NCBI RefSeq assembly: GCF_024808255.1
Contig: NZ_JANTYS010000017.1
Coordinates: 83,365 to 147,364 of the forward strand
Origin: Mucilaginibacter dorajii
Lineage (GTDB): Bacteria; Bacteroidota; Bacteroidia; Sphingobacteriales; Sphingobacteriaceae
DNA length: 64,000 bases
Direction: 5' to 3'
Part shown: positions 1-8,821 of the stretch, one piece after another
Layout of the letters: each line of letters opens with the position of its first letter
Numbering within the stretch: position 1 is the stretch's first letter
Made by a program: the position numbers and the translations under genes
Notes under the pieces: model-generated
The model's input: the letters and a program-made list of their open reading frames with translations, nothing else
Databases searched by the model: none
What the model was told of the DNA's origin: nothing

Positions 1-1503
1 TCGAAATACTTCGGCAAAACTACCCGCAAAATAGACTTAAAGGGCAAAACCGTAATGCCGGGTTTTAACGATGTACACCAGCACCCGGCGCCCGTTTACG
101 CTTTCAGCGCACCGTATGCAGTGCTTAAACTGGATACGGTAAGTTCCATGAAAAACCTGTTAAGCTTACTTAAACGCAAAGCGGCCATCACCCCAAAAGG
201 CATGCTCATCCGTGGGGTGGGCTATAACGAAACCAAACTGGGCGGACAACCGATCAAGGACAGTTTGGATAAAGCATCTTCAAATCACCCCATCCTCATC
301 TCGCATGTAAGCGGGCACCTATCGGCAGCAAACTCTTACCTTATGGACCATTGCGGCATCACCGAAACCACTAAAGACCCCGCCGGCGGCTTGTTTGAAC
401 GTTACCCAGGCAGCAATAAACCCGATGGTATTTGTAAAGAAACCGCGGCAAGCTACCTGCGCAAGGCCAAAAATATTTTATACCCTCCAGAGCCAACACC
501 CACGCAGGAAATGGATGGCTACCGCTTATATTTTAACCAGGTACTGGCAAGCGGGGTAACCAGCATTGGCGATGCCTGGACCACACCCCAAAAAGTAAAG
601 ATCTACCAAAAGCTTACTGCCGAAAAATTCCCCATGAGGCTTAACCTTATCATCGGCGTTGATTACCTTAACCAGGTTTTGAGTGGTAAAATCCCCCAAA
701 TAAATACTGATTTCCTAAGGATCTCGACCATTAAAGTGATCCATGGCAATTCGTTAAGCGGCAAAACCTGCTGGTTGTATGATCCTTATGATATGATTAA
801 CCCGCTTACCGGCAAAAAGGATTATTATGGCATTCCGCCGGCGCGCAGCCAGGCCGGCCTGGATAGTTTGTTTTTAAAAATCCATAGCGCCGGCTGGCAG
901 ATAGCCTGCCACTCCAACGGCGACCGCGAGATAGATATGGTAATAGCGGCTATTGAAAACGCCCAAAAAGTAGCCCCGCGCCCCGATGCGCGTCATCGTA
1001 TTGAGCATTGCAGCATCACCAATCAAGGCATCCTTGACCGCATAAAAAAGGATAGCATTATCCCTGTTTTCCATTGCTATATGTATGAGCTTGGCGAAAA
1101 GATGGCCGTTTACGGGCCTGAGCGTTTAAAAATGCTGCACCCAACCCAAACCGCGCAGCAAATGGGTATTGTTTACGCCTTACATTCCGATGCCCCTATT
1201 TCGCCATACCCGGCCATGATCAGGCTGGGGAGCGCCGTTACCCGTAAAACCAAAGAAGGGGTTGTTATTGGCGCCAACCAATGTATTGATGCCGAAGACG
1301 CCATCAAAGCCTATACCTATGGCGGTGCCTATACCACTTTCGAGGAAAATAAAAAAGGGTCGTTATTGCCCGGCCAGTTTGCAGATATGGTAGTGCTTGA
1401 TGCCGACCCGACAACTATTAACCCCGATGATATCATGAACATCAGGGTAAATACAACCATTGTTGGCGGCAAAATTGTTTACCAGGCCGGTCGTAAAAAA
1501 TAG
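1..1503 (+). CDS. YtcJ-like amidohydrolase, 5' end outside window
   Basis: The frame is open from base 1, so the start lies to the left and the first in-frame ATG (55) is internal; 500 residues are visible. It matches the amidohydrolase family 3 (YtcJ/exoenzyme-regulatory type) of zinc hydrolases. The strand-1 metal motif D-V-H-Q-H follows the usual 'GKTVMPGF-D-H-H' entry. Further metal or active-site candidates are ACHSNGD, RHRIEHC and LHSDAP, and the protein ends in the usual 'KKGSL.PGQFADMVVLD' composite beta-sandwich segment. Family members hydrolyse amide or ester bonds of small molecules; the substrate cannot be told. A terminator-like hairpin follows the stop. Confidence 0.85.
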   Translation, partial: SKYFGKTTRKIDLKGKTVMPGFNDVHQHPAPVYAFSAPYAVLKLDTVSSMKNLLSLLKRKAAITPKGMLIRGVGYNETKLGGQPIKDSLDKASSNHPILISHVSGHLSAANSYLMDHCGITETTKDPAGGLFERYPGSNKPDGICKETAASYLRKAKNILYPPEPTPTQEMDGYRLYFNQVLASGVTSIGDAWTTPQKVKIYQKLTAEKFPMRLNLIIGVDYLNQVLSGKIPQINTDFLRISTIKVIHGNSLSGKTCWLYDPYDMINPLTGKKDYYGIPPARSQAGLDSLFLKIHSAGWQIACHSNGDREIDMVIAAIENAQKVAPRPDARHRIEHCSITNQGILDRIKKDSIIPVFHCYMYELGEKMAVYGPERLKMLHPTQTAQQMGIVYALHSDAPISPYPAMIRLGSAVTRKTKEGVVIGANQCIDAEDAIKAYTYGGAYTTFEENKKGSLLPGQFADMVVLDADPTTINPDDIMNIRVNTTIVGGKIVYQAGRKK

Positions 1504-1546
1504 ACACTCTTCATTCTTATTATAAAAATTGATACCTTCAACCTGT

Positions 1547-1583
1547 ATAAGCCCCTTTCGTTTTTGAATGGGGCTTAATTTTT
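1547..1583 (+). terminator. Rho-independent terminator of the amidohydrolase gene
   Basis: AAGCCCC (1549-1555) pairs with GGGGCTT (1570-1576) and is followed by AATTTTTG. It lies 45 bp after the amidohydrolase stop, on the same strand. Confidence 0.65.
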
Positions 1584-1633
1584 GTATGCTTTGCTGTATC
1601 ACCGTACATTAATAACACGTAATTACACCTGCC

Positions 1634-2488
1634 ATGGATAACGAAAACATTGACGACCTGTTTGATAAGCCGCTAAGTGATGATCCCGAAGAAAACCTGA
1701 GGATGGAAAACGAGCTGCTGCACCTGAAATTGCAGGCCGAACTGGGTGTTGATCCGCAGATCATCAATCCCGTTGATCCGCAGATAGAGAACGAGTTTTT
1801 GAAAAACATTTTTGATTTTGAGCATAATTATGCCTCATCGAAAAGAGTTAAACTGTTTGAATTACTTGGCGAACCCGATTTTATACCAGCCAATGAACTA
1901 AGCGATGACCTATTGGATATTGCTTTGGAGGAACTACACACGCTGATGCAAAGCAAAAGCATTACGGTTGATTATAGCGGCGAATACAACAACCGCACCA
2001 AGTACACTTTTATTACCGAGGAATTGTTTGAGCAGGAAGCCAATGATTTTACCATCCCCGGCATGGTGATGCACTTTCATTACGAGGAGTTTCACCCAAA
2101 CCATAAAATTGATATTGAGGATAGGGCGCAGGAGTTTTTATCAGAATGGTTTAAGCAAAGCTTTAGCGAATTAAGCTGGGAGCTGGGGCGTAGTTTTGTA
2201 TCGCCAGATAGAAAAACTTATACTAAGGACGAAATTGTGGCGCAGCTTAAAAATATTTTCAGCGCATTTCCTTCTTTTAAAGATGAAGAATATACTATTC
2301 ACGATATTGGCTTTGAGTTGCAGGAAGGCGGCGGCTTGGGCCATGCCGAGGGCATGGTTAAATACAACGCCGTGTTAGAAAATAACGAGGTGATTCGCTT
2401 TGAGGGTCCTTTTAAAATTTACTTATCCCTTGAGCAGGAATGGTGGAGCATTTTTCATATCGTTTTCCCTGGGTTTAGGTATCCGTAG
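1634..2488 (+). CDS. Hypothetical protein, 284 aa
   Basis: I do not recognise a family. The protein is acidic, has no signal peptide or membrane segment, and is probably cytoplasmic. The N-terminal 60 residues are rich in Asp/Glu and charged helices (e.g. DDPEENLRMENELLHLKLQ). Residues 60-160 look like a small alpha/beta fold, and the rest alternates aromatic and acidic residues, ending in WWSIFHIVFPGFRYP. Coding is supported by length, by amino-acid composition like its neighbours, and by a clean ATG start after the upstream terminator. It stands alone between a terminator and a REP palindrome, so context gives no function. Confidence 0.75.
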   Translation: MDNENIDDLFDKPLSDDPEENLRMENELLHLKLQAELGVDPQIINPVDPQIENEFLKNIFDFEHNYASSKRVKLFELLGEPDFIPANELSDDLLDIALEELHTLMQSKSITVDYSGEYNNRTKYTFITEELFEQEANDFTIPGMVMHFHYEEFHPNHKIDIEDRAQEFLSEWFKQSFSELSWELGRSFVSPDRKTYTKDEIVAQLKNIFSAFPSFKDEEYTIHDIGFELQEGGGLGHAEGMVKYNAVLENNEVIRFEGPFKIYLSLEQEWWSIFHIVFPGFRYP

Positions 2489-2500
2489 CCAATGAGTTTT

Positions 2501-2598
2501 TATGTAGAGACGCAACATCTTGCGTCTCCCGCATGCAAATCAAACCCGTTCAAATTCGCTCCTCTTGTTGGAGACGCAAAATATTGCGCCTCTACATA
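2501..2598. repeat. REP palindrome pair, copy A
   Basis: A unit starting TATGTAGAGACGCAACATCT (2501-2530) faces an inverted partner, GGAGACGCAAAATATTGCG and onward (2570-2598), about 40 bp away. The inner spacer carries GCATGCAAATC, the complement of the GATTTGCATGC motif found beside the other copies. The same units occur at 6516-6650, 32818-32936 and 33517-33740, the last two flanking the RAYT gene. Confidence 0.85.
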
Positions 2599-2720
2599 AA
2601 GATTTTAAAAACCCCACCTTCATCAAGTATTTCCCGTACTTCATGTAAAATACTATAGCAAAGCATATTGTTTATTTTTTTTTGTGGTGTAATTCAAAAA
2701 ATCACTAAAAAGATAACAGC

Positions 2721-3746
2721 ATGAAAAATCCTTTTCACCATCATCATGATGATCATTTAGATAACGAAACCAGTGCCGACGGCATTGACCGCCGGGGCTT
2801 TTTGGAATGTATGGCCTGGGCCGGTACCGGGGTACTTTGGATGATGACGGGCGGTGTTTTAAAATCATATGGCATGAGCCAGGTGATAGATCAGACTACC
2901 GGCGGCATCAAAAAAGACCTGCTGGTACCCAAGTCTGATTTTGGCTTTGTGCAGATCAGCGATAGCCATATCGGCTTCAATAAGGCGGCCAATCCCGATG
3001 TTGTGGGTACGTTGAACGCCGCTATTGCCAAAATCAACAACATGCCCACCGCCCCATCATTTGTACTCCACACCGGCGACCTTACCCACCTGGCCCAGGC
3101 CGATGAATTTGATACCCTGGAGCAATCGTTAAAGGGCGTAAAAACTGAGAAAATATTTTATGTTCCCGGCGAACATGATGTTACCGATAATGGCAAATTG
3201 TACCTGGAACGATATGGGAAAGGAACCCTTGGCGATGGTTGGTATAGCTTTGATTCGCACGGGGTACATTTTATAGGCCTGGTAAATGTAACCAATCACG
3301 TAGATGGTGGCTTAGGTTATATCGGCGCGGCCCAGTTAAAATGGTTGGAGAATGATCTGAAACCATTAACCAACAGTACGCCGATAGTTGTTTTCGCACA
3401 CATCCCGCTTTGGGCCATTTACCCGCAATGGGGCTGGGGAACCGATGATAGCGCCCAGGCTTTGGCGCTGCTAAAACGTTTTGGTTCGGTATCTGTTTTA
3501 AACGGGCACATTCACCAAACCATACAAAAGGTGGAAGGTAATATTACTTTCCATACGGCCAACTCAACCGCTTTCCCGCAGCCGGCACCGGGTGCTGCCC
3601 CATCGCCAGGCCCGATGAAAGTACCCGCCGAAAAGTTACGCGGACTATTGGGTTTAACCAGTGTAAATTATGTGGAGCATAACCACACCCTGGCCATTAC
3701 TGATACGCCATTAATGGAAGCAGATAAAACAACCGGTCAGCAATAA
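2721..3746 (+). CDS. Tat-exported metallophosphoesterase
   Basis: A 341-residue calcineurin-like phosphoesterase. The metal-site motifs appear in order: DSH (D81, H83), GDLTH (119-123), GEHD (150-153), AHIPLW and NGHIHQ. The usual GNHD reads GEHD here, so one metal or catalytic position is substituted. A twin-arginine pair (R24-R25, DRRGF) precedes a hydrophobic stretch, pointing to Tat export. Before it is an unusual HHHHDDH stretch at residues 6-12. The stop overlaps the next start by one base, so it forms an operon with the YceI protein and cytochrome. The family hydrolyses phosphomono- or diesters; the substrate is unknown. Confidence 0.88.
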   Translation: MKNPFHHHHDDHLDNETSADGIDRRGFLECMAWAGTGVLWMMTGGVLKSYGMSQVIDQTTGGIKKDLLVPKSDFGFVQISDSHIGFNKAANPDVVGTLNAAIAKINNMPTAPSFVLHTGDLTHLAQADEFDTLEQSLKGVKTEKIFYVPGEHDVTDNGKLYLERYGKGTLGDGWYSFDSHGVHFIGLVNVTNHVDGGLGYIGAAQLKWLENDLKPLTNSTPIVVFAHIPLWAIYPQWGWGTDDSAQALALLKRFGSVSVLNGHIHQTIQKVEGNITFHTANSTAFPQPAPGAAPSPGPMKVPAEKLRGLLGLTSVNYVEHNHTLAITDTPLMEADKTTGQQ

Positions 3747-4276
3747 TGAAAAAGATCATATTACTGGCGCTCATGATTTGCGCCGTAAAATACAGCCACG
3801 CGCAGTACAAACCGGTTGAGGATGGCTCGGTACTCAAATTCACTATAAAAAATCTTGGTTTTGGGGTTGATGGTACATTCGGTGGTTTCCAAGGAAATAT
3901 TAATTTCGATCCTCAAAACCCTGATAAAAGCAGTTTTGACGTAACTGTTAATGCATCTACCGTAAATACAAGTAACAGCTTACGCGATGAACATTTGCGT
4001 GCGGAGAACTATTTTGATGTAAAGAATAATCCGCGCATCCGCCTGTATTCCACCAGGATTATCGCCAAAAATGGGGCGTATAGTTTCACGGGGGATTTAA
4101 CCATCAAGGGCAAAACCCAATTCATCACCTTTCCATTCACTGCGGCGGCTATAACAGATGGTTTCCTTTTTAAAGGATCGTTTAAAATAAAGCGTAAAGA
4201 CTTTGGCGTGGGCGGCACCAGTACTATTGCCGATGAACTGGAGGTAAGCCTGAGCGTGATCGCCAAAAAGGGATAA
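3746..4276 (+). CDS. YceI family periplasmic protein
   Basis: A 176-residue protein with a Sec signal peptide (MKKIILLALMICAVKYSHA) and the YceI lipocalin-like beta-barrel pattern: '..VEDGSVLKFTIKNLGFG' at the start, 'SSFDVTVNASTVNTSNSLRDEHLRAENYFDV' in the middle and 'KDFGVGG' near the end. YceI proteins bind isoprenoid-type amphiphiles such as polyprenyl chains in the periplasm. It begins on the last base of the phosphoesterase stop codon and ends 3 bp before the cytochrome gene, so the three exported proteins are almost certainly co-transcribed. Confidence 0.9.
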   Translation: MKKIILLALMICAVKYSHAQYKPVEDGSVLKFTIKNLGFGVDGTFGGFQGNINFDPQNPDKSSFDVTVNASTVNTSNSLRDEHLRAENYFDVKNNPRIRLYSTRIIAKNGAYSFTGDLTIKGKTQFITFPFTAAAITDGFLFKGSFKIKRKDFGVGGTSTIADELEVSLSVIAKKG

Positions 4277-4279
4277 ACC

Positions 4280-4693
4280 ATGAAGATCAACCGAAAACTG
4301 AAGGTGATTGTAGTGCTCGCCGCCGTTGTAAGTATCACGGCGGGTGCCACCATCAACAAGCCCGGGCCGCGGCTTTACACCAATTTAAAAGTGCTGCCCA
4401 AAAACATCACATCGAAGGAGTTGCAGGGCATTATGGCCGATGATTTTGAGGATGGCCTGGGTGTAAGCTGCGGCTTTTGTCACGCAGCCAATAAAGACGG
4501 GCACGGACTTGATTTTGCCAGCGATGCCAAACCCGAAAAAGAGATCGCACGCGCGATGATGCGGATGACCTTAGGCATCAACAAAAAATACCTGAAGCTA
4601 AAACATCCCAAAATTGGCGATGCCACACTTGTAGTATCCTGTACCACCTGCCACAAAGGGCAGGCATTTCCGGATGGTACCGAGCCGAAATAG
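4280..4693 (+). CDS. Small exported c-type cytochrome with two CxxCH motifs
   Basis: A 137-residue protein with an N-terminal hydrophobic export segment (residues 7-24). It has two haem-attachment motifs: CGFCH (64-68) and CTTCH (121-125). The pattern 'LKVLPKNITSKELQGIMADDFEDGLGV-C-FCH' resembles small Bacteroidota cytochromes related to the photosynthetic reaction-centre cytochrome subunit family. Met-rich ARAMMRM between the motifs may supply axial ligands (inference). It is the last gene of the phosphoesterase-YceI operon and probably carries electrons in the periplasm. Confidence 0.88.
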   Translation: MKINRKLKVIVVLAAVVSITAGATINKPGPRLYTNLKVLPKNITSKELQGIMADDFEDGLGVSCGFCHAANKDGHGLDFASDAKPEKEIARAMMRMTLGINKKYLKLKHPKIGDATLVVSCTTCHKGQAFPDGTEPK

Positions 4694-4754
4694 CTGTTAA
4701 AAAAATACTTTATCATACCTTTATGCATAATAACGGAACAATCACTCCAGATCA

Positions 4755-5771
4755 TTGAAAACCAATAAACTCATATACCATATTGCATTTTGGGCACTGG
4801 CTTACCTTTTCTGGATCTTTATTTTCAGGAACGGTACGTTGGTTTTAACCCATGCCATCACCATACAGTTTTGTTACCTGGTGTTCATATCGGCCAATTA
4901 CTATTTTAACGCGTTGTATGCCATTCCGCAACTGCTTAACAAAAAGCGTTACATAAAATTTGGCTTGTGTTTTTTAGGGGGTATTGTTGTTACCGCAGCC
5001 ATGAGGGTGCCGGTATCAATGGCGGTTATTACCTATGTTTTTAAAATTAAAAACACACAGTTTAATTACTCCGGTATTTTTTACGATTCGTTTGTCAACA
5101 TTTTTTTCTGGGTTGCCTGTATATTGGCCGCGCACCTGGTTATCGAAAGAATACACTCGCAGATCTATATCGAAAAGATAGAAAAAGAGAAGGCCACCAA
5201 CGAGCTTAATTTTTTAAGGGCTCAGTTTAACCCGCATTTCCTGTTCAATTCCATCAACTCCATTTACGGGCATATTGATAAATCAAACAAGGATGCCCGC
5301 GAAATGCTGCTGGTATTTTCTGAAATGCTGCGCTACCAGTTGTATGAATGCAATGTAGAGCAGATTAGTTTGGATAGCGAAATCAACTACATCCGCAATT
5401 ACATAGCCATACAAAAAGGGCGCATTGATGATCGCATAGCAGTCTCTTTTTGTGCCGACAATGTAAGCGGGCAAATTAATATTGCCCCACTGCTGTTCAT
5501 CACCTTTGTCGAAAACGCCTTTAAATTTGTGGGTGTTAACGACTGTAAACAAAACTACGTAAGCATCAACCTTAAATATGATAATGGCAACCTGGTTTTT
5601 TATGTTTTTAATACCAAGGACTCCTTTATAAATCAAACAGAAAAATCATCAGGCCTGGGTATTGCCAATACCAAACGCCGGCTGGAAATTTTGTACCCGG
5701 GCAAACACCTGCTCAACATTATCAATAACGATGACAATTACCAGGTAACCTTAACCCTGTTTAACGTATGA
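4755..5771 (+). CDS. LytS-type sensor histidine kinase
   Basis: A 338-residue kinase. The N-terminal 135 residues hold about four membrane segments, then a short linker and a His_kinase domain with the phospho-acceptor box FNPHFLFNSINS. An N box (FVENAFKF) and a GLGIANTKRRL glycine box follow. The start is a TTG: the frame is closed upstream by a stop at 4731, and the next Met would delete two membrane segments. Its last 4 bp overlap the downstream LytTR regulator (ATGA), making a coupled two-component pair. The membrane-embedded sensor gives no clue to the ligand. Confidence 0.9.
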   Translation: MKTNKLIYHIAFWALAYLFWIFIFRNGTLVLTHAITIQFCYLVFISANYYFNALYAIPQLLNKKRYIKFGLCFLGGIVVTAAMRVPVSMAVITYVFKIKNTQFNYSGIFYDSFVNIFFWVACILAAHLVIERIHSQIYIEKIEKEKATNELNFLRAQFNPHFLFNSINSIYGHIDKSNKDAREMLLVFSEMLRYQLYECNVEQISLDSEINYIRNYIAIQKGRIDDRIAVSFCADNVSGQINIAPLLFITFVENAFKFVGVNDCKQNYVSINLKYDNGNLVFYVFNTKDSFINQTEKSSGLGIANTKRRLEILYPGKHLLNIINNDDNYQVTLTLFNV

Positions 5772-6487
5772 TTTTGAATTGCCTTATTATAGATGATGAA
5801 CCTATAGCACGCAAACTGTTGCAGGAGTATATTGACGAAATAGATTTCCTGACCCTTGCGGGTATGGCCGAGAATCCGCTAAAGGCAACCAACCTGCTCA
5901 ACGAATTGGATATTGACCTGGTATTCCTGGATATCAATATGCCCAGGATGAATGGACTACAATTTTTACGCTCGGTAGCCAACCTGCCCATGGTGATCAT
6001 GACAACAGCTTACGGCCAGTACGCGTTGGATGGCTTTGAAATGGCCGTAGTTGATTACCTGGTGAAACCTTTTTCTTTAGATCGCTTTTTAAAGGCATCG
6101 CAAAAAGCATTGGAGTTAAAAACGTTAAGATCAAAACAAGCTGCACCTGCAGAAACATCGCCGGAATATTTTTATGTGAAGTGCGATGGTAAAATAGAAC
6201 GGGTATTATATGAAGATTTGATTTACGTGGAAGCCATGGCCAACTACGTGGTGCTTTATACCATCCCCAAAAAACTGGTGGTTTACCTCACCATTAAAGG
6301 CATCCAGGAAAAGCTACCTGCCGATAATTTTTTGCAGGTTCACAAAAGCTATATCGTGAATACAAAAATGATCAATACCATTGAGGGCAACATGCTTAAC
6401 CTGGGCAGTGCCAAGATCACCATGGGTACAAGTTTTTATGATGAGGTGATGGAGAAAATTTTAAAGGGCAGATATTTTAAAAGATAA
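5768..6487 (+). CDS. LytTR-family response regulator
   Basis: A 239-residue regulator. The receiver domain has the acidic pair D9-D10, phospho-acceptor D55 in FLDINMP, T/A signal residues in 'MTTAYG' and the conserved Lys in VKPF. A C-terminal LytTR DNA-binding domain (about 135-235) contains 'YEDLIYVEAMANYVVLYT' and 'FLQVHKSYIVN'. It overlaps the kinase gene by 4 bp and should be its cognate partner. A REP palindrome pair follows, and no other gene appears to be co-transcribed, so the regulon cannot be deduced. Confidence 0.92.
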   Translation: MILNCLIIDDEPIARKLLQEYIDEIDFLTLAGMAENPLKATNLLNELDIDLVFLDINMPRMNGLQFLRSVANLPMVIMTTAYGQYALDGFEMAVVDYLVKPFSLDRFLKASQKALELKTLRSKQAAPAETSPEYFYVKCDGKIERVLYEDLIYVEAMANYVVLYTIPKKLVVYLTIKGIQEKLPADNFLQVHKSYIVNTKMINTIEGNMLNLGSAKITMGTSFYDEVMEKILKGRYFKR

Positions 6488-6515
6488 GGCTTTACCGGCT
6501 ATTTAATTTGTTCTT

Positions 6516-6650
6516 TATGTAGAGACGCAATATTTTGCGTCTCCCGCTATACAGAGCGGCCATATGACGCAACTTGCAGAACTCAACCTGCGTACCAATT
6601 TGCATGTTTGATTTGCATGCGGAAGACGCAAAATATTGCGTCTCTACATA
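6516..6650. repeat. REP palindrome pair, copy B
   Basis: TATGTAGAGACGCAATATTT and onward (6516-6545) is matched by the inverted unit at 6621-6650 (GGAAGACGCAAAATATTGCG and onward). The inner flank of the right unit is TTTGATTTGCATGCGG, the sub-motif shared with the units beside the RAYT gene. It lies about 30 bp after the response-regulator stop. Confidence 0.88.
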
Positions 6651-6786
6651 AAAAATTAAATGGTTTCTTAGCGGCTTTGCGTGAAAAAAAACGACCGATA
6701 CGACTATTTTTATGCCCGTTGAGGCTATTTTAAGTTCATGAGCCTGCCGACATTTGTTATGCAAAAGCAATTAAAAAAAGCATATC

Positions 6787-7866
6787 ATGAACAATATCAT
6801 ATTAGATCCTTACCAACAAAAAGGACTTCAACTAAAAAACCATTTAGTAATGGCCCCAATGACACGCAGCCGCGCCATTGGCAATATCCCCAACAATTTA
6901 ATGGCCCAATACTATGGCCAGCGTACCGGCGCGGGCTTAATAGTTACCGAAGGTACATCACCATCGCCAAACGGCCTGGGTTATGCCCGCATTCCCGGTA
7001 TTTTTAATGCCGAACAGGTTGAAGGCTGGAAAAAAATCACAACCGCTGTACATGCCGGCAACAGCAAAATATTTGTACAATTAATGCACACCGGCCGCAT
7101 AGCCCACCAGGCAAACCTGCCTCAAGGCGCCCAGGTAGTTGGTGTATCAACCATGAAAGCTGCCGGGCAAATGCATACCGATAGCATGGGCATGCAGGAT
7201 TATCCCACCCCAGTTGCCTTAAGTACCGAAGCTGTTAAAACAACCATTGCCGAATATGTACAAGCGGCCAAAAATGCCGTAGCAGCAGGTTTCAACGGTG
7301 TTGAAATTCACGGAGCCAACGGGTACCTGGTTGAACAGTTTTTAAACCCACACATAAACAACCGTACCGATCAATACGGTAGCGACTATAAAGCCCGCGC
7401 TTCTTTCGCGCTGGAGGTGGCACAACAAATTGCCGATGCTATTGGTAAAGATAAGGTGGGCATCCGGTTTTCGCCCTTCTCAACACTGGGCGATCTGCAG
7501 GAATACGATGCTAAAGAAGTACACAACACCTACGTTTACCTTGCACAAGAGCTAAACAAAATAGGCATCACTTATATCCACATTGGTTTTTCGCCCAAAA
7601 TTCCGCAACAAACATTTGATGCTATCCGGCAGGCATTTACCGAAACCATTATTCTGTGTAACGGCAACACGGCCGAAAACGCCGCCGATACTTTGGCTAA
7701 AGGTTTTGCAGATGTACTTGCATTTGGTCGCCCGTTTTTGGCCAACCCCGATTTTGATATCCGCATCAGTCAAAACGCGCCATTAAACGAAGTTGATTTT
7801 AAAACTTTATATACACCAGATGCGCACGGCTATACCGATTATCCTGCTTTAGCCGTAGCTGTTTAA
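6787..7866 (+). CDS. Old Yellow Enzyme family alkene reductase
   Basis: A 359-residue FMN-dependent ene-reductase that uses NAD(P)H to reduce activated C=C bonds, with quinones, enones or nitro compounds as usual targets. Family features: 'LKNHLVMAPMTRSRA' at the N-terminus, 'RTGAGLIVTEGTSPSPNGLGY', 'QLMHTGRIAH', substrate-binding 'GVEIHGANGYLVEQFL' (the H-x-x-N pair), 'NNRTDQYG' and the FMN phosphate site 'DVLAFGRPFLANPD'. It is cytosolic and full length for the NemA/OPR group. The cupin gene begins 52 bp downstream on the same strand and may share its transcript. Confidence 0.93.
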   Translation: MNNIILDPYQQKGLQLKNHLVMAPMTRSRAIGNIPNNLMAQYYGQRTGAGLIVTEGTSPSPNGLGYARIPGIFNAEQVEGWKKITTAVHAGNSKIFVQLMHTGRIAHQANLPQGAQVVGVSTMKAAGQMHTDSMGMQDYPTPVALSTEAVKTTIAEYVQAAKNAVAAGFNGVEIHGANGYLVEQFLNPHINNRTDQYGSDYKARASFALEVAQQIADAIGKDKVGIRFSPFSTLGDLQEYDAKEVHNTYVYLAQELNKIGITYIHIGFSPKIPQQTFDAIRQAFTETIILCNGNTAENAADTLAKGFADVLAFGRPFLANPDFDIRISQNAPLNEVDFKTLYTPDAHGYTDYPALAVAV

Positions 7867-7918
7867 TTATTACAAAACATTATCTTTCAATTATCTATTT
7901 AAAACTATTTAAAACATA

Positions 7919-8419
7919 ATGGAAAATTCACAGAAAACAGCAACGTTTGTTGGTCCGGAGGATGGACAGGGTATTGCCATGGCCGGCGGCTCGTACCGGG
8001 TGGTGATATCGGGCAAACAAACCGATGGTAAATATGCCCTGATAGAAATGATGGTGCCGCCGGGTGGTGGCCCAATTCCGCATTCACATGCGGATGTGCA
8101 GGAAAGTTTTTACGTGGCAGATGGCGAGGTTGAAGTAAAATCAGAAGCAGGCAATTATACCGCCAGTAAAGGTTCATTTGTAAACATACCCTACGGGGGC
8201 CTGGTACACTGTTTTAAAAACAAAACCGACAAAACGGCCCGGCTGCTTTGTACGGTGATGCCTGCAGGCATGGAAGATTTTTTTGCTGAAGCTGGGCAGC
8301 CTGCACCTTTCGGAACTTTTTTACCGCCGCCGGTAATGACCGATGAGCTGAAGCAAAAGATGGGTGTGCTTTCAGAAAAATATGGGCAGAAGCTTTTTCC
8401 GCCGGATTATTTGGGTTAA
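7919..8419 (+). CDS. Cupin domain protein
   Basis: A 166-residue single-cupin protein. Motif 1 is seen as PHSHADVQESFYVADGEV (H-x-H, the Glu equivalent, then Gly) and motif 2 as 'GSFVNIPYGGLVHCFKN' (G-x5-P-x-G-x2-H). These supply three His and one Glu for a metal. No signal peptide. The C-terminal 45 residues form a Pro-rich helical tail (APFGTFLPPPVMTDELKQKM). Such proteins range from dioxygenases to sugar binders, so the activity is open. It follows the alkene reductase closely and may act in the same detoxification or redox response (inference). Confidence 0.85.
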   Translation: MENSQKTATFVGPEDGQGIAMAGGSYRVVISGKQTDGKYALIEMMVPPGGGPIPHSHADVQESFYVADGEVEVKSEAGNYTASKGSFVNIPYGGLVHCFKNKTDKTARLLCTVMPAGMEDFFAEAGQPAPFGTFLPPPVMTDELKQKMGVLSEKYGQKLFPPDYLG

Positions 8420-8439
8420 CAGGGGTATATCACAATATA

Positions 8440-8745
8440 AAACCATGTTATTGCGAGTTGTAAAATCCGCGGACCGTGAAGGGGAAAATGACCTAAAAGA
8501 TTTGTCATCCTGAGTTATAAAATTTCGCGAAAATCTGAAGGTGAAATGACAATATAAAGCTATGTCATTGCGAGGAACGAAGCAATCGCAAACTGTGCAA
8601 ATTCGCCCTGTAAAGCATGAGATTGCTTCGTTCCTCGCAATGACATGTGGTGGACTTGCCATGGGTAGGAACGAAGGATCTTCTTCGCCCAGCCCATCGC
8701 AGACTTTTATAGCGAAGAAGATCCTTCACTATGTTCAGGATGACA
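8440..8745. repeat. Cluster of three palindromic repeats filling the gap before the AraC gene
   Basis: The 402-bp gap holds no gene. Three elements sit side by side. At 8440-8550 is a TTGCGAGTTGTAAAATCCGC / GTCATCCTGAGTTATAAAAT type pair. At 8563-8587 and 8621-8645 is a perfect 25-bp inverted repeat beginning TGTCATTGCGAGGAACGAAG. At 8673-8688 and 8712-8727 is a perfect 16-bp inverted repeat, GAAGGATCTTCTTCGC. Relatives occur at 50157-50249 and 63786-63917. Confidence 0.85.
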
Positions 8746-8821
8746 AACGTTTTTTACAATACATCATAGGTGGATACGAAGCAATGACGGTCTTTTCTTC
8801 CTACATTAACATTAACCATTT

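Noticed and set aside
2501..6650. REP pairs at 2501 and 6516 as a CRISPR array or as ends of a composite transposon
   Set aside because: The units are paired inverted palindromes without regular spacers, and the enclosed genes are ordinary operons with no transposase.
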